DNA of 6,837 nt from Sutterellaceae bacterium (GCA_030531135.1 JAUNOJ010000012.1:10048-16884); one strand, 5' to 3'; counted from the first letter of the stretch, positions 1 to 6,382 are shown. The notes: generated by a model from the letters alone, not told the origin. Made by a program: numbers and translations.

Positions 1-14
1 ACAAAGGGTGCCCT

Positions 15-656
15 ATGACGCGTATTGCCATTGTCGACTACGGAACGGGCAATTTGCGCAGTGTCAGTCAAGCGGTGTTGGCGGCAACGAGTCCGACCGA
101 CTCCGTGATTGTGACGGGCAACGCCCGCGAGATTGCCGCAGCCGATCGTGTTGTGTTCCCGGGGCAGGGCGCCATGGGCGACTGCATGCGTCATTTGGAA
201 GAAAGCGGGCTCAAAGAAACCGTTTTGACGGCGTTGGCGAGCAAACCGGTTTTAGCGATTTGTATCGGCCTGCAGATGCTTTTTGAAAAAAGCGATGAAA
301 ACAACTGCAAGGGGCTCGGAATCTATCAAGGCAAGGTTTTGCGCTTTCCTCAAGCTGCGCTTGAGCTTGTGGACGGCAATCATTTGAAGGTGCCGCAAAT
401 GGGCTGGAATACGGTGCAGCAGCGCCAAGCCCATCCCTTGTGGAACGGCATTGCCGACTCAAGCTGGTTTTACTTCGTGCACAGCTACTTTGTGGCACCC
501 GTCGACGATACCTTGACGGCAGCCACGACGAGCTACGGTTTGCCTTTTGTTTGCGCGGTTGCGCGAGACAACGTTTTTGCCACGCAGTTTCATCCGGAAA
601 AAAGCGCCGATGCCGGCCTTAAGCTTTTTGCCAACTTCGTGCATTGGAATCCCTAA
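15..656 (+). CDS. hisH: Imidazole glycerol phosphate synthase, glutaminase subunit HisH
   Basis: Cytoplasmic class-I glutamine amidotransferase subunit of imidazole-glycerol-phosphate synthase. It hydrolyses glutamine and channels ammonia to HisF for the fifth step of histidine synthesis. The 213-residue protein has the usual family length. Visible motifs are the N-terminal DYGTGNLRSV (8-17), PGQGAM (49-54), the nucleophile loop AICIGLQMLF with catalytic Cys83, PQMGWN (127-132), FVHSYFV (154-160), and QFHPEKS with catalytic His193 and Glu195, so the triad is complete. The ATG at 15 is supported by an AAAGGG-type ribosome binding site ten bases upstream and by the expected N-terminus. The gene opens this piece of the his operon; hisB or another his gene probably lies just off the left edge (inference). 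hisA follows 19 bases after the stop. Identification is secure. Confidence 0.97.
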   Translation: MTRIAIVDYGTGNLRSVSQAVLAATSPTDSVIVTGNAREIAAADRVVFPGQGAMGDCMRHLEESGLKETVLTALASKPVLAICIGLQMLFEKSDENNCKGLGIYQGKVLRFPQAALELVDGNHLKVPQMGWNTVQQRQAHPLWNGIADSSWFYFVHSYFVAPVDDTLTAATTSYGLPFVCAVARDNVFATQFHPEKSADAGLKLFANFVHWNP

Positions 657-675
657 CTTTTGAACTCTACACATC

Positions 676-1419
676 ATGCTTTTAATTCCCGCTATCGATT
701 TGCAGAAAGGTCGTTGCGTGCGCCTGCGTCAGGGCGATCTGGAAAACAACGTCACCGTTTATAACGAAGATGCCGTGGATCAGGCCGGCCAATGGGCCGA
801 TTTGGGCGCCAAGCGCATTCATATCGTCGACTTGGACGGTGCGAAAACCGGCAAACCCGTCAATGCCGGTTTGATTCGCGAGATGATTGAAGAAATTGGA
901 GGTGCCGCCGAAATCGAATTGGGCGGCGGCATCCGCTCGTTGGAACAAATTGAAAAGTATGTCGACGCGGGCGTTCGTTATGTCGTGATCGGCACCGCAG
1001 CCGTGAAGCAATCCGGCTTTTTGCGCGAAGCTTGCGCCGTGTTCCCGGGCCATATCGTGGTGGCGCTCGACGCCAAGGACGGAATCGTCGCCACCGACGG
1101 TTGGGTCAAGAGCACGGGGCACGACGTCGTCGACTTGGCAAAGCGTTTCCAAGACTACGGGGTCGAAGCCTTCCTTTACACCGACATTGCACGCGACGGG
1201 ATGCTCTCGGGTGTTAACGTCGAGGCGACTGCCGCATTGGCGCGTGCCGTGAGCGTGCCTGTGATCGCCTCGGGCGGCATGCATACGTTGGACGACGTTT
1301 CCGCTCTTTTGAAGGTCGAATCCGACGGTGTCATGGGCGCCGTTTTGGGTCGCAGTCTCTATGAAGGGACGATCGACTTCGAAAAGGCTTTGGAACTTGT
1401 CGCCAAGTCCCGAGGCTAA
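676..1419 (+). CDS. hisA: Phosphoribosylformimino-5-aminoimidazole carboxamide ribotide isomerase HisA
   Basis: Cytoplasmic (beta/alpha)8-barrel isomerase that converts ProFAR to PRFAR by an Amadori rearrangement, the step that feeds HisF/HisH. The 247 residues match the family length. The catalytic aspartates are Asp8 in PAIDL (5-9) and Asp132 in VALDAKDG (129-136). Phosphate-binding and barrel motifs are ELGGGIR (81-87), YTDIARDG (168-175), ASGGM (198-202) and GRSLYEG (225-231). The sequence differs from HisF by carrying VDLDGA (51-56) and lacking the HisF KNGFD segment. The ATG at 676 gives the canonical MLLIPAIDL start, but the 19-base gap after hisH has no recognisable Shine-Dalgarno sequence; translation may depend on ribosomes leaving hisH (inference). 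hisF begins 10 bases after its stop. Confidence 0.97.
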   Translation: MLLIPAIDLQKGRCVRLRQGDLENNVTVYNEDAVDQAGQWADLGAKRIHIVDLDGAKTGKPVNAGLIREMIEEIGGAAEIELGGGIRSLEQIEKYVDAGVRYVVIGTAAVKQSGFLREACAVFPGHIVVALDAKDGIVATDGWVKSTGHDVVDLAKRFQDYGVEAFLYTDIARDGMLSGVNVEATAALARAVSVPVIASGGMHTLDDVSALLKVESDGVMGAVLGRSLYEGTIDFEKALELVAKSRG

Positions 1420-1429
1420 AGGAAACGAA

Positions 1430-2200
1430 ATGCTTGCGAAACGAATCATTCCTTGCTTGGACGTTACGGCCGGGCGCGTGGTCAAGGGCGTGAACTTTGT
1501 GGAGTTGCGCGACGCGGGCGATCCTGTGGAGATTGTTCGCCGCTACAACGAACAAGGTGCCGACGAATTGACCTTTTTGGACATTACGGCCAGCAGCGAT
1601 CAGCGCGACATCATCCTGTCGGTGATCGAATCCGTGGCAAGCCAAGTGTTTATTCCGTTAACCGTGGGCGGGGGCGTGCGCAAAGTTTCCGACGTTCGTC
1701 GACTGTTAAATGCCGGTGCCGACAAGATTTCGATCAATACGGCAGGCGTAAACAATCCCGATTTGATCGGGGAGGCCGCAACGTTGCACGGCTCTCAGTG
1801 TATTGTCGTGGCCATCGACGCCAGACGACGCGTGAAGGATGATCCTTCTCAAGGTTGGGAAGTCTTTACCCACGGCGGACGCACTGCTACGGGGCTGGAT
1901 GCCGTTGAATGGGCAAAGAAAGTGACCGCTCTGGGTGCCGGGGAGATTCTTCTCACGAGCATGGACTGCGACGGTTGCAAAAACGGCTTTGACTTGGAAT
2001 TGACGCGTGCGGTTTCGGATGCCGTCACCACGCCCGTGATCGCTTCGGGCGGCGTGGGGAACTTGCAGCACTTGGTCGAAGGCGTCACCAAAGGCGGGGC
2101 GGATGCCGTATTGGCTGCCTCTATCTTCCACTTTGGCGAATACACCGTGCGACAAGCCAAGGAATATATGGCCGAGCGCGGCATCACCGTTCGCTTGTAA
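1430..2200 (+). CDS. hisF: Imidazole glycerol phosphate synthase, cyclase subunit HisF
   Basis: Cyclase subunit of imidazole-glycerol-phosphate synthase. It uses ammonia delivered by HisH to turn PRFAR into imidazole-glycerol phosphate and AICAR. From the ATG at 1430 the protein is 256 residues, the normal length. It begins [12 protein letters not shown] with catalytic Asp11; the second catalytic residue is Asp130 in [15 protein letters not shown] (78-84), ASGGVG (205-210) and ASIFHFGE (230-237) are phosphate-binding motifs. The frame stays open upstream to 1328 inside hisA, but 1430 gives the family N-terminus and has an AAAGGAA ribosome binding site. An oddity is the loop [11 protein letters not shown] (178-188), where the common form is DRDGTK, so two positions are cysteine. 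hisI follows after 11 bases. Confidence 0.97.
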   Translation: MLAKRIIPCLDVTAGRVVKGVNFVELRDAGDPVEIVRRYNEQGADELTFLDITASSDQRDIILSVIESVASQVFIPLTVGGGVRKVSDVRRLLNAGADKISINTAGVNNPDLIGEAATLHGSQCIVVAIDARRRVKDDPSQGWEVFTHGGRTATGLDAVEWAKKVTALGAGEILLTSMDCDGCKNGFDLELTRAVSDAVTTPVIASGGVGNLQHLVEGVTKGGADAVLAASIFHFGEYTVRQAKEYMAERGITVRL

Positions 2201-2211
2201 AGGAGCTGTCC

Positions 2212-2598
2212 ATGTCGTGGATTGATGATGTTAAGTTCAATGCCGACGGGCTTGTGGCGGTCGTTGCTCAGGACAAAGACAGCAGTCGTGTCTTGATGCT
2301 CGCTTGGGCGAACCGAGAGGCTCTGGAAGAAACGGTCGAAACGGGGCGCGGCGTTTACTTTTCCCGCTCTCGTCAAAAGCTTTGGCGCAAAGGCGAAGAG
2401 TCGGGCAACGTGCAAATCGTGCATGACGTGCGTCTTGATTGCGACGGCGACGCCGTGATCTATACGGTAACGCAAATCGGCGGCATGGCCTGCCATACGG
2501 GTCGAGAAAGCTGCTTTTATCGAGTGCTCAAAGACGGAGACTGGGTGGTGACCGATGATGTGATCGTCGATCCTCAAAAGCTTTACGGTCACAAGTAA
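2212..2598 (+). CDS. hisI: Phosphoribosyl-AMP cyclohydrolase HisI (monofunctional)
   Basis: Metal-dependent cytoplasmic hydrolase that opens the adenine ring of phosphoribosyl-AMP, the third step of histidine synthesis. At 128 residues it is the stand-alone form, without the HisE pyrophosphohydrolase domain fused in the enterobacterial HisIE protein. Visible motifs are [10 protein letters not shown] (29-38), WRKGEESGN (58-66), the Mg2+-binding DCDGD (Asp76, Asp78, Asp80) with Cys77, and [11 protein letters not shown] (93-103) with Cys94 and Cys101. The three cysteines match the family zinc site. An AAAGGAG ribosome binding site precedes the ATG at good spacing. This is the last gene of the operon here: a strong terminator starts 26 bases after the stop and the next gene is convergent, so hisE must lie elsewhere. 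Confidence 0.97.
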   Translation: MSWIDDVKFNADGLVAVVAQDKDSSRVLMLAWANREALEETVETGRGVYFSRSRQKLWRKGEESGNVQIVHDVRLDCDGDAVIYTVTQIGGMACHTGRESCFYRVLKDGDWVVTDDVIVDPQKLYGHK

Positions 2599-2624
2599 AT
2601 TCGTCGACGAAGTTTGCGCATAAG

Positions 2625-2665
2625 AAAAAACGCGATCGCTCATTTTTGAGTCGATCGCGTTTTTT
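2625..2665. terminator. Bidirectional intrinsic terminator between hisI and trmB
   Basis: A perfect 14-bp inverted repeat (2625-2638 with 2652-2665) encloses an inner CTCA-TTTT-TGAG hairpin, with one unpaired T at 2651. The outer arms begin with six A and end with six T, so the transcript from either strand has a GC-rich stem followed by a U tract. It would end hisHAFI on + and trmB on -, whose stop is six bases away. Seen directly; termination itself is inferred. Confidence 0.93.
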
Positions 2666-2670
2666 GTCGG

Positions 2671-3384
2671 TTACTGACGAATGTAAACCAAGTCCCACAC
2701 GCCATGGCCCAAACGTTCGCCGCGGGCTTGGAATTTGGTGCAGGGGCGCTCGCACAAGGGATTGGCCATCACCGGCGAAAAACCTTCGCCGTGCAAATTC
2801 TTGAGCTTGGGTTCGGCTTGCAAAACTTCAAGCATCTGTTCGGCATAGTTTTCCCAGTCGGTGGCGCAGTGCAAATAGCCGCCCGGCGCAATGCGCGTGG
2901 CGAGCAGGTCCACGAAGTCCGGACGAATCAAACGGCGCTTGTGGTGGCGCGCCTTGCGCCAGGGGTCGGGGAAGTAGATATGAACGCCGGCTAAAGAGTT
3001 TTCGGCAATCATGTCGCGCACGACTTCGATGGCATCGTGGCGGCACAAACGGACGTTCGTGAGACTCTTTTCGTCGATCAATTTGCTCAGTGCGCCGACG
3101 CCGGCCACAAACACTTCGCAACCCAAGAAGTTGATTTCGGGGTGGGCTTGGGCAATGGCAGCCGTCGTTTCGCCCATGCCGCAGCCGATTTCAAGCACCA
3201 AGGGAGCTTTGCGACCGAAAAGCTTTTCGGCATCCAACGGTGCCTTGTCGTAGACGAGTTCGTACTTGGGGAACACTTCCTCAAAAGCGCGTTGCTGGGC
3301 GGCGGAAATATGGCCGCGACGCATCACAAAGCTGCGGATATGACGGTTTTTGAGCTCTTCGAGCTGTTCGGGCGTAAGAGGCAT
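2671..3384 (-). CDS. trmB: tRNA (guanine-N7-)-methyltransferase TrmB
   Basis: SAM-dependent Rossmann-fold methyltransferase that makes m7G at position 46 of the tRNA variable loop. From the ATG at 3384 the protein is 237 residues, close to the 239 of E. coli TrmB. Visible parts are the N-terminal [13 protein letters not shown] (15-27), SAM-binding motif LEIGCGMGE (64-72), the family hallmark [14 protein letters not shown] (138-151), and the C-terminal [17 protein letters not shown] (216-232), the substrate-binding end. The frame stays open upstream to 3729, but that extension would run through the tRNA-Gly gene and terminator, so it is rejected. No Shine-Dalgarno sequence precedes the chosen ATG. 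Transcription may come from read-through of the tRNA terminator or from an unrecognised promoter in the 80-base gap. It converges on hisI. Confidence 0.95.
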   Translation of the reverse strand: MPLTPEQLEELKNRHIRSFVMRRGHISAAQQRAFEEVFPKYELVYDKAPLDAEKLFGRKAPLVLEIGCGMGETTAAIAQAHPEINFLGCEVFVAGVGALSKLIDEKSLTNVRLCRHDAIEVVRDMIAENSLAGVHIYFPDPWRKARHHKRRLIRPDFVDLLATRIAPGGYLHCATDWENYAEQMLEVLQAEPKLKNLHGEGFSPVMANPLCERPCTKFQARGERLGHGVWDLVYIRQ

Positions 3385-3408
3385 AAGAGGTAAAACACGA
3401 AGCGTGAT

Positions 3409-3449
3409 AAACAAAACGGACCGCGAGGCATGTGTCTCAAGCAGTCCGT
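3409..3449 (-). terminator. Intrinsic terminator after tRNA-Gly, in front of trmB
   Basis: On the - strand a 9-bp stem with one G-U pair (3441-3449 with 3416-3424) is followed by TTTTGTTT. An inner GAG/CTC pairing can extend the stem. It begins 15 bases beyond the tRNA 3' end, so it most likely ends the tRNA transcript; partial read-through could supply trmB (inference). Confidence 0.75.
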
Positions 3450-3463
3450 TATCGCGAGAATTC

Positions 3464-3537
3464 TGGAGCGGGTGAAGGGAATCGAACCCTCGTATAAAGC
3501 TTGGGAAGCTTTCGTTCTGCCATTGAACTACACCCGC
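3464..3537 (-). tRNA. tRNA-Gly, anticodon CCC
   Basis: A complete 74-nt cloverleaf is present on the - strand. The acceptor stem GCGGGTG/CACCCGC has 7 bp, the D arm is GTTC-AATGGCA-GAAC, the anticodon arm is AAAGC-TTCCCAA-GCTTT with anticodon CCC, the variable loop is ATAC, and the T arm has loop TTCGATT with one G-U pair. Discriminator T73 and CCA are encoded. It should read GGG glycine codons. The 4-nt variable loop has A at position 46, so the m7G46 target of the neighbouring trmB product is absent. It has its own promoter and terminator and appears to be a single-gene unit. Confidence 0.96.
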
Positions 3538-3549
3538 GTGAGAAGGCGA

Positions 3550-3579
3550 ATTATGGCGAAAAAAACCGAATCCTGCAAA
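3550..3579 (-). promoter_or_regulatory. Probable sigma-70 promoter of tRNA-Gly
   Basis: On the - strand a -10 box CATAAT (3550-3555, five of six matches to consensus) lies 18 bases from a weaker -35 box TTTGCA (3574-3579, four of six). The -10 box ends 12 bases before the tRNA 5' end, leaving a leader of about five bases, as is usual for tRNA genes. Found by eye; no expression evidence. Confidence 0.65.
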
Positions 3580-3580
3580 T

Positions 3581-3610
3581 ATTTTCGTCTGCGTCAAACG
3601 AAAATTTCGT
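3581..3610. repeat. Nested palindromes at the 3' end of the flavodoxin-ferredoxin gene
   Basis: ATTTTCGT (3581-3588) and ACGAAAAT (3598-3605) form an 8-bp inverted repeat. The right arm overlaps a second dyad, ACGAAA-A-TTTCGT (3598-3610). The stop codon of the flavodoxin-ferredoxin gene lies in the loop of the first repeat, and the repeat abuts the -35 box of the tRNA promoter. No U tract follows on the - strand, so it is a poor terminator; an operator or upstream promoter element, or chance in AT-rich DNA, are the alternatives. Confidence 0.5.
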
Positions 3611-4352
3611 TGGGTTTTGTTACACCGATCAAAGGCGAGAGTTTCGTACGTATGGCGTCTTTGGCTGCCTGCGGCAGGTCTCGCAAGCCTTCGGCACAAC
3701 ATTCCACGCAACGCATACAGTTGATGCAAAGTCCAAGGTCAACCTTGTCTGGGCTGGTTTGATCGATGGCGCCCGTCGGACAAGCATGGACGCAAATACC
3801 GCACTTGCGGCAATCGTCCATCGAAACCGAAGGCGCAAAGACGGGTTTTATGCCGTCGCGATAGGGGCGGTTGCCCGGTACCGCAATCGTTTCGTTATGA
3901 GTGTTTTGCGCTTTGGCGGCAAAGTCTTGCGCCAGTTTTCGGATTTGCGCAAAATCGGCTTCGTCGGGTCTGTCGGCCGCTACCTCCGGCACAAAGACGT
4001 GACGCGCGATGAAGGCGCCGGCAGCTATGGCGTGAAAGCCCGAAGCAGTCAAAAGATCGACCGTTTCCAACAGCGCGTCTTCATATGCACGATTGCCGTA
4101 GACGACAAGAGCCAAGGCCTTGGCACCGTTGCCTCGCATGCGGGCAAGTTTTTCGGCCATGGGAGCGGGGATTCTGCCTCCGTAGACGGGGCCGGCTACC
4201 ACAACAAGGTCGTTTTCGCTCAAGGTCGGAAAGAAACAATCTCGGTTGGTGAGATTCACGGGAAAGCATTGAGAATCGAGCGTTTCGGCTGCTTCGCGCG
4301 CAATCGATTCGGTGCTGCCGCAAGGGCTGAAATACATGCAATAGACGGTCAT
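3594..4352 (-). CDS. Flavodoxin-like / 2x[4Fe-4S] ferredoxin fusion protein (EFR1-type)
   Basis: A 252-residue soluble electron-transfer protein of unknown partner. The N-terminal half is flavodoxin-like: a phosphate-binding loop in [12 protein letters not shown] (7-18), GPVYGGRIP (54-62) and [10 protein letters not shown] (85-94), which would cradle FMN. The C-terminal part holds two complete C-x2-C-x2-C-x3-C motifs for [4Fe-4S] clusters: Cys181/184/187/191 followed by Pro192, and Cys209/212/215/219 without the usual following proline. No signal peptide or membrane segment is seen, so it should be cytoplasmic. This architecture is known from 'EFR1 family ferrodoxin' proteins, common in anaerobes and mostly uncharacterised. 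The ATG at 4352 is preceded by an AAAAGG sequence at somewhat long spacing and places the flavin loop at the very N-terminus, as expected. It lies between a terminator after metI and the tRNA-Gly promoter, so it is probably transcribed alone; a role linked to methionine uptake is not indicated. Confidence 0.85.
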   Translation of the reverse strand: MTVYCMYFSPCGSTESIAREAAETLDSQCFPVNLTNRDCFFPTLSENDLVVVAGPVYGGRIPAPMAEKLARMRGNGAKALALVVYGNRAYEDALLETVDLLTASGFHAIAAGAFIARHVFVPEVAADRPDEADFAQIRKLAQDFAAKAQNTHNETIAVPGNRPYRDGIKPVFAPSVSMDDCRKCGICVHACPTGAIDQTSPDKVDLGLCINCMRCVECCAEGLRDLPQAAKDAIRTKLSPLIGVTKPNEIFV

Positions 4353-4477
4353 CGGGGTTTGCCTTTTGTTTCAGGGGGTCGTCGGAGATGCCGATGTTTT
4401 TGTTTTTTGGGGAAGGCATCGAAATGCCAATTGTCGCGCTTTTGCCGGCCAAAAGAAATGTTTTGGGTAGAAACGAC
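4353..4477 (-). promoter_or_regulatory. Upstream region of the flavodoxin-ferredoxin gene, with hairpins
   Basis: No gene is visible in this stretch, which must hold the promoter of the flavodoxin-ferredoxin gene if the hairpin before it terminates metNI. On the - strand it contains a 5-bp hairpin closed by a TTCG tetraloop (GGCAT-TTCG-ATGCC, 4415-4428). The GATGCC at 4415-4420 can instead pair with GGCATC near 4387-4392, past an A-rich spacer. A further dyad CTTTTG/CAAAAG lies at 4439-4455. I could not pick a convincing -10/-35 pair. Regulatory function is a guess. Confidence 0.35.
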
Positions 4478-4510
4478 AAGCCCGATCGGGCAGTTCGCAC
4501 AATCGGGCTT
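4478..4510 (-). terminator. Probable terminator of metNI
   Basis: A perfect 9-bp inverted repeat, AAGCCCGAT (4478-4486) and ATCGGGCTT (4502-4510), with a 15-base loop, starts 26 bases after the metI stop on the - strand. The stem is GC-rich, but the following tract CTTGTCGTTT is only moderately T-rich, so termination may be partial. It separates metNI from the flavodoxin-ferredoxin gene. Confidence 0.65.
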
Positions 4511-4536
4511 TGCATCGTTGGGATGTGACGGACGTT

Positions 4537-5190
4537 TTACTTGTGACTCATGCGACGCACCAGCCAGTCGCCGAAGCTTTGCATGGCTTGCACGAAAACG
4601 ATCAGAATCACGACCACGGCCAGCATCACGTCGGGCATGAAGCGCTGATAGCCGTAGCGAATGCCCATGTCGCCCAAACCGCCGCCGCCGATGGCGCCGG
4701 CCATGGCGGAGTACCCCACCAAGCTCACCAGGCTGATGGTTAAGCCTGCCACAATACCGGGCATGGCTTCGGGCAACAGAACCTTCATCACGATTTGAAG
4801 GTTGGTGGCACCCATGGCTTGTGCGGCTTCAATCAACCCCTTGTCGACTTCGCGCAGGCTCGTTTCGACCAAGCGGGCGATAAAGGGAGCCACGGCAATC
4901 GTCAGGGGCACGACGGCTGCGGCCGTACCGATCGAGGTGCCGGCGATGATGCGCGTCAACGGAATGATCGCCACCAACAAAATGATAAAGGGCGTGGAGC
5001 GAACGGCGTTGACGACCCAACCCAGAATTTTGTTAAAAATCGGCATCGGGTGCACGCCGCCGTAGTCGGTGACGTGTAACAGAATCCCGAGAGGAATGCC
5101 AAAGAGGGCGCCGATACCGCCCGACAAGCCCACCATGATGACCGTTTCGACAAACGAGTCCCACAGCATCATCATTAACTCATAGGACAT
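4537..5190 (-). CDS. metI: D/L-methionine ABC transporter permease MetI
   Basis: Inner-membrane permease of the MetNIQ methionine importer. The 217 residues equal the length of E. coli MetI. Hydrophobic segments lie at about 14-40, 56-78, 88-108, 145-167 and 188-207, fitting the five-helix type I importer fold. The cytoplasmic EAA coupling loop is clear, [20 protein letters not shown] (121-140), and would dock into the MetN Q-loop region. [26 protein letters not shown] (159-184) is the conserved C-terminal family block. The start codon lies inside the end of metN with an 11-base overlap in another frame, and GGAGG within metN lies nine bases before the ATG, pointing to translational coupling. 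No metQ follows; a terminator-like hairpin does. Confidence 0.97.
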   Translation of the reverse strand: MSYELMMMLWDSFVETVIMVGLSGGIGALFGIPLGILLHVTDYGGVHPMPIFNKILGWVVNAVRSTPFIILLVAIIPLTRIIAGTSIGTAAAVVPLTIAVAPFIARLVETSLREVDKGLIEAAQAMGATNLQIVMKVLLPEAMPGIVAGLTISLVSLVGYSAMAGAIGGGGLGDMGIRYGYQRFMPDVMLAVVVILIVFVQAMQSFGDWLVRRMSHK

Positions 5191-6232
5191 GGCTCGTGAC
5201 CTCCTCGACGGTGACGTTATGAGTGCGCAGATATTCCATCAGTTTGGCAAAAACGTCGTTGCTGCAGCTCGTTAAAATCGTGAGCGTACCGAAGCTCTTG
5301 CCTTGGACTTCGTCTACTTGGCCCAAGAGAATGTTAACGTCGATATTGAACAGGCGGCTGGCTTCGGAAATGACCGGACGGGTCACTTCGCTGCCGACAA
5401 AAGTCAAACGCAGGATGTGCGAGGGTTCGTCGGTCTCAAGAGCCTTGACCTGGGCGCGCACGCGCTCGATCATGGCCTGCGGCAATTCCTGTGCCATGAC
5501 GTTGCCGATCAGGGCTTGTGTCGTTTCGCTTTCGGGGTGGCGGAACACGTCGATGACCGAACCCATTTCCACCACTTCGCCCTGATTCATCACGGCCACG
5601 CGATCGCAAATCTGTTTGACCACGTCCATCTGGTGAGTAATCATCACGATGGTGAGCTTGAGTTCTTTATTGATGCGACGCAACAATTCCAAGGTGGCGA
5701 CTGTCGTTTCCGGGTCCAAAGCACTGGTGGCTTCGTCGCTTAAAAGCACTTTGGGGTCGTTAGCCAATGCGCGTGCAATGCCCACGCGCTGCTTTTGCCC
5801 GCCGGAAAGCTGAGCCGGATACTTGTTGCGATGTTCGGTCAAGCCCACGAGTTCGAGCAAGGGGTCGACCTTGGCGCGAATGGCAGCCTTGTCCATGCCG
5901 ACCAATTCCAAGGGGAAGGCGGCATTTTCGAAAACGGTACGCGAACTCAAAAGGTTGAAGTGCTGGAAAATCATGCCGATGTTGCGACGCGTGACGCGCA
6001 AATCGGCTTCGGTTAGCGTATTCAAGCATTTGCCGTCGACGGTGACGGTGCCTTCGGAGGGGCGATTCAAAAAATTGATGCAACGCACGAGCGTGGATTT
6101 GCCTGCACCGGAACGACCGATGATGCCGAAAATTTCGCCGGCTTCGATCGTCAGAGACACGTCTTTTAACGCATAAAACGTGCCGCCTTCGGGGGTCGGG
6201 TAGCGTTGCGTGATGTGTTGTAACTCAATCAT
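5180..6232 (-). CDS. metN: D/L-methionine ABC transporter ATP-binding protein MetN
   Basis: Cytoplasmic ATPase of the methionine importer. From the ATG at 6232 it has 350 residues, against 343 in E. coli. ABC motifs are Walker [10 protein letters not shown] (39-47), Q-loop at Gln90 in [15 protein letters not shown], signature LSGGQKQR (142-149), Walker [14 protein letters not shown] (162-174) and switch His200 in MITHQMDVV. Residues from about 265 to 345 form the C-terminal NIL domain, which in E. coli MetN binds methionine and shuts off transport (trans-inhibition), so the same feedback is likely. The frame continues upstream to a GTG at 6283, but homologues begin like MIELQ, so 6232 is preferred despite lacking a Shine-Dalgarno sequence. 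It overlaps metI by 11 bases. The leader holds a possible attenuator. Confidence 0.96.
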   Translation of the reverse strand: MIELQHITQRYPTPEGGTFYALKDVSLTIEAGEIFGIIGRSGAGKSTLVRCINFLNRPSEGTVTVDGKCLNTLTEADLRVTRRNIGMIFQHFNLLSSRTVFENAAFPLELVGMDKAAIRAKVDPLLELVGLTEHRNKYPAQLSGGQKQRVGIARALANDPKVLLSDEATSALDPETTVATLELLRRINKELKLTIVMITHQMDVVKQICDRVAVMNQGEVVEMGSVIDVFRHPESETTQALIGNVMAQELPQAMIERVRAQVKALETDEPSHILRLTFVGSEVTRPVISEASRLFNIDVNILLGQVDEVQGKSFGTLTILTSCSNDVFAKLMEYLRTHNVTVEEVTSHVL

Positions 6233-6250
6233 GCTAAAAGGTCTGAAGTC

Positions 6251-6291
6251 CAAAAAAATATTGCAAGTTTGCGCAATACTCACAAAACTTG
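6251..6291 (-). promoter_or_regulatory. Possible transcription attenuator in the metN leader
   Basis: Read on the - strand, CAAGTTT (6285-6291) can pair with AAACTTG (6264-6270), a 7-bp stem with a 14-base loop. The alternative is TATTGC (6273-6278) with GCAATA (6259-6264), a 6-bp stem followed immediately by seven T (6252-6258), which looks like a weak intrinsic terminator. The two share the base at 6264, and the 5' arm of the terminator sits in the loop of the other stem, so they tend to exclude each other. The T tract ends only about 20 bases before the metN ATG, leaving no room for a promoter after it. Function is inferred. Confidence 0.4.
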
Positions 6292-6332
6292 AAGTGTAAC
6301 TATCGCAGTTTAGCGGGAATGACGCAATTTCG

Positions 6333-6373
6333 AATCCGCAAGAAGCCGTAATACCGCAAATATTCTGCGGATT
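6333..6373. repeat. Inverted repeat downstream of dnaQ
   Basis: AATCCGCA (6333-6340) and TGCGGATT (6366-6373) form an 8-bp dyad, extendable by GAA/TTC past one unpaired base. A second CCGCA at 6354-6358 can pair with the same TGCGG in a 7-base-loop hairpin. It starts 10 bases after the dnaQ stop on the - strand and could end or stabilise the dnaQ mRNA, but no T tract follows on either strand. Confidence 0.5.
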
Positions 6374-6382
6374 GCAGATGTC

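Larger units (their letters stand above)
6233..6382 (-). promoter_or_regulatory. Intergenic region and leader between dnaQ and metN
   Basis: This 150-base region carries no gene but several signals on the - strand. A candidate promoter has -35 TTGCGT (6322-6327), 17 bases, then an extended -10 TGC-GATAGT (GATAGT at 6299-6304), each only a partial match; it would start RNA near 6291. Downstream lie two competing stems and a T7 tract before metN. Nearer dnaQ is a separate CCGCA/TGCGG dyad. I see no recognisable MetJ box array, MetR site or known SAM-riboswitch core. Confidence 0.4.

Noticed and set aside
2632..2639. GCGATCGC octamer resembling the cyanobacterial HIP1 repeat
   Set aside because: It occurs here as part of the terminator stem, and the genes are not cyanobacterial in character.
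1849..2643. A 264-codon open frame on the - strand opposite hisF/hisI
   Set aside because: It is antisense to two certain his genes and runs into the terminator; nothing in the protein is recognisable. A similar 267-codon frame opposite hisA (682-1485) is rejected for the same reason.
3385..3729. N-terminal extension of TrmB to 3729
   Set aside because: The extra 115 codons would translate the tRNA-Gly gene and its terminator; TrmB is complete from 3384.
3501..4640. A 379-codon open frame on the + strand opposite the flavodoxin-ferredoxin gene
   Set aside because: Its translation has no recognisable family features and it runs antisense through a gene with intact flavin and cluster motifs, as well as part of the tRNA gene. 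It is a shadow frame.
6233..6283. GTG start for MetN at 6283
   Set aside because: It adds 17 residues not seen in the family, has no Shine-Dalgarno sequence, and would place the coding start within the leader stems.
6233..6382. A known SAM riboswitch or MetJ operator before metN
   Set aside because: The stems are too short and the conserved cores of the SAM riboswitches are not recognisable; no tandem AGACGTCT-like MetJ boxes are present.
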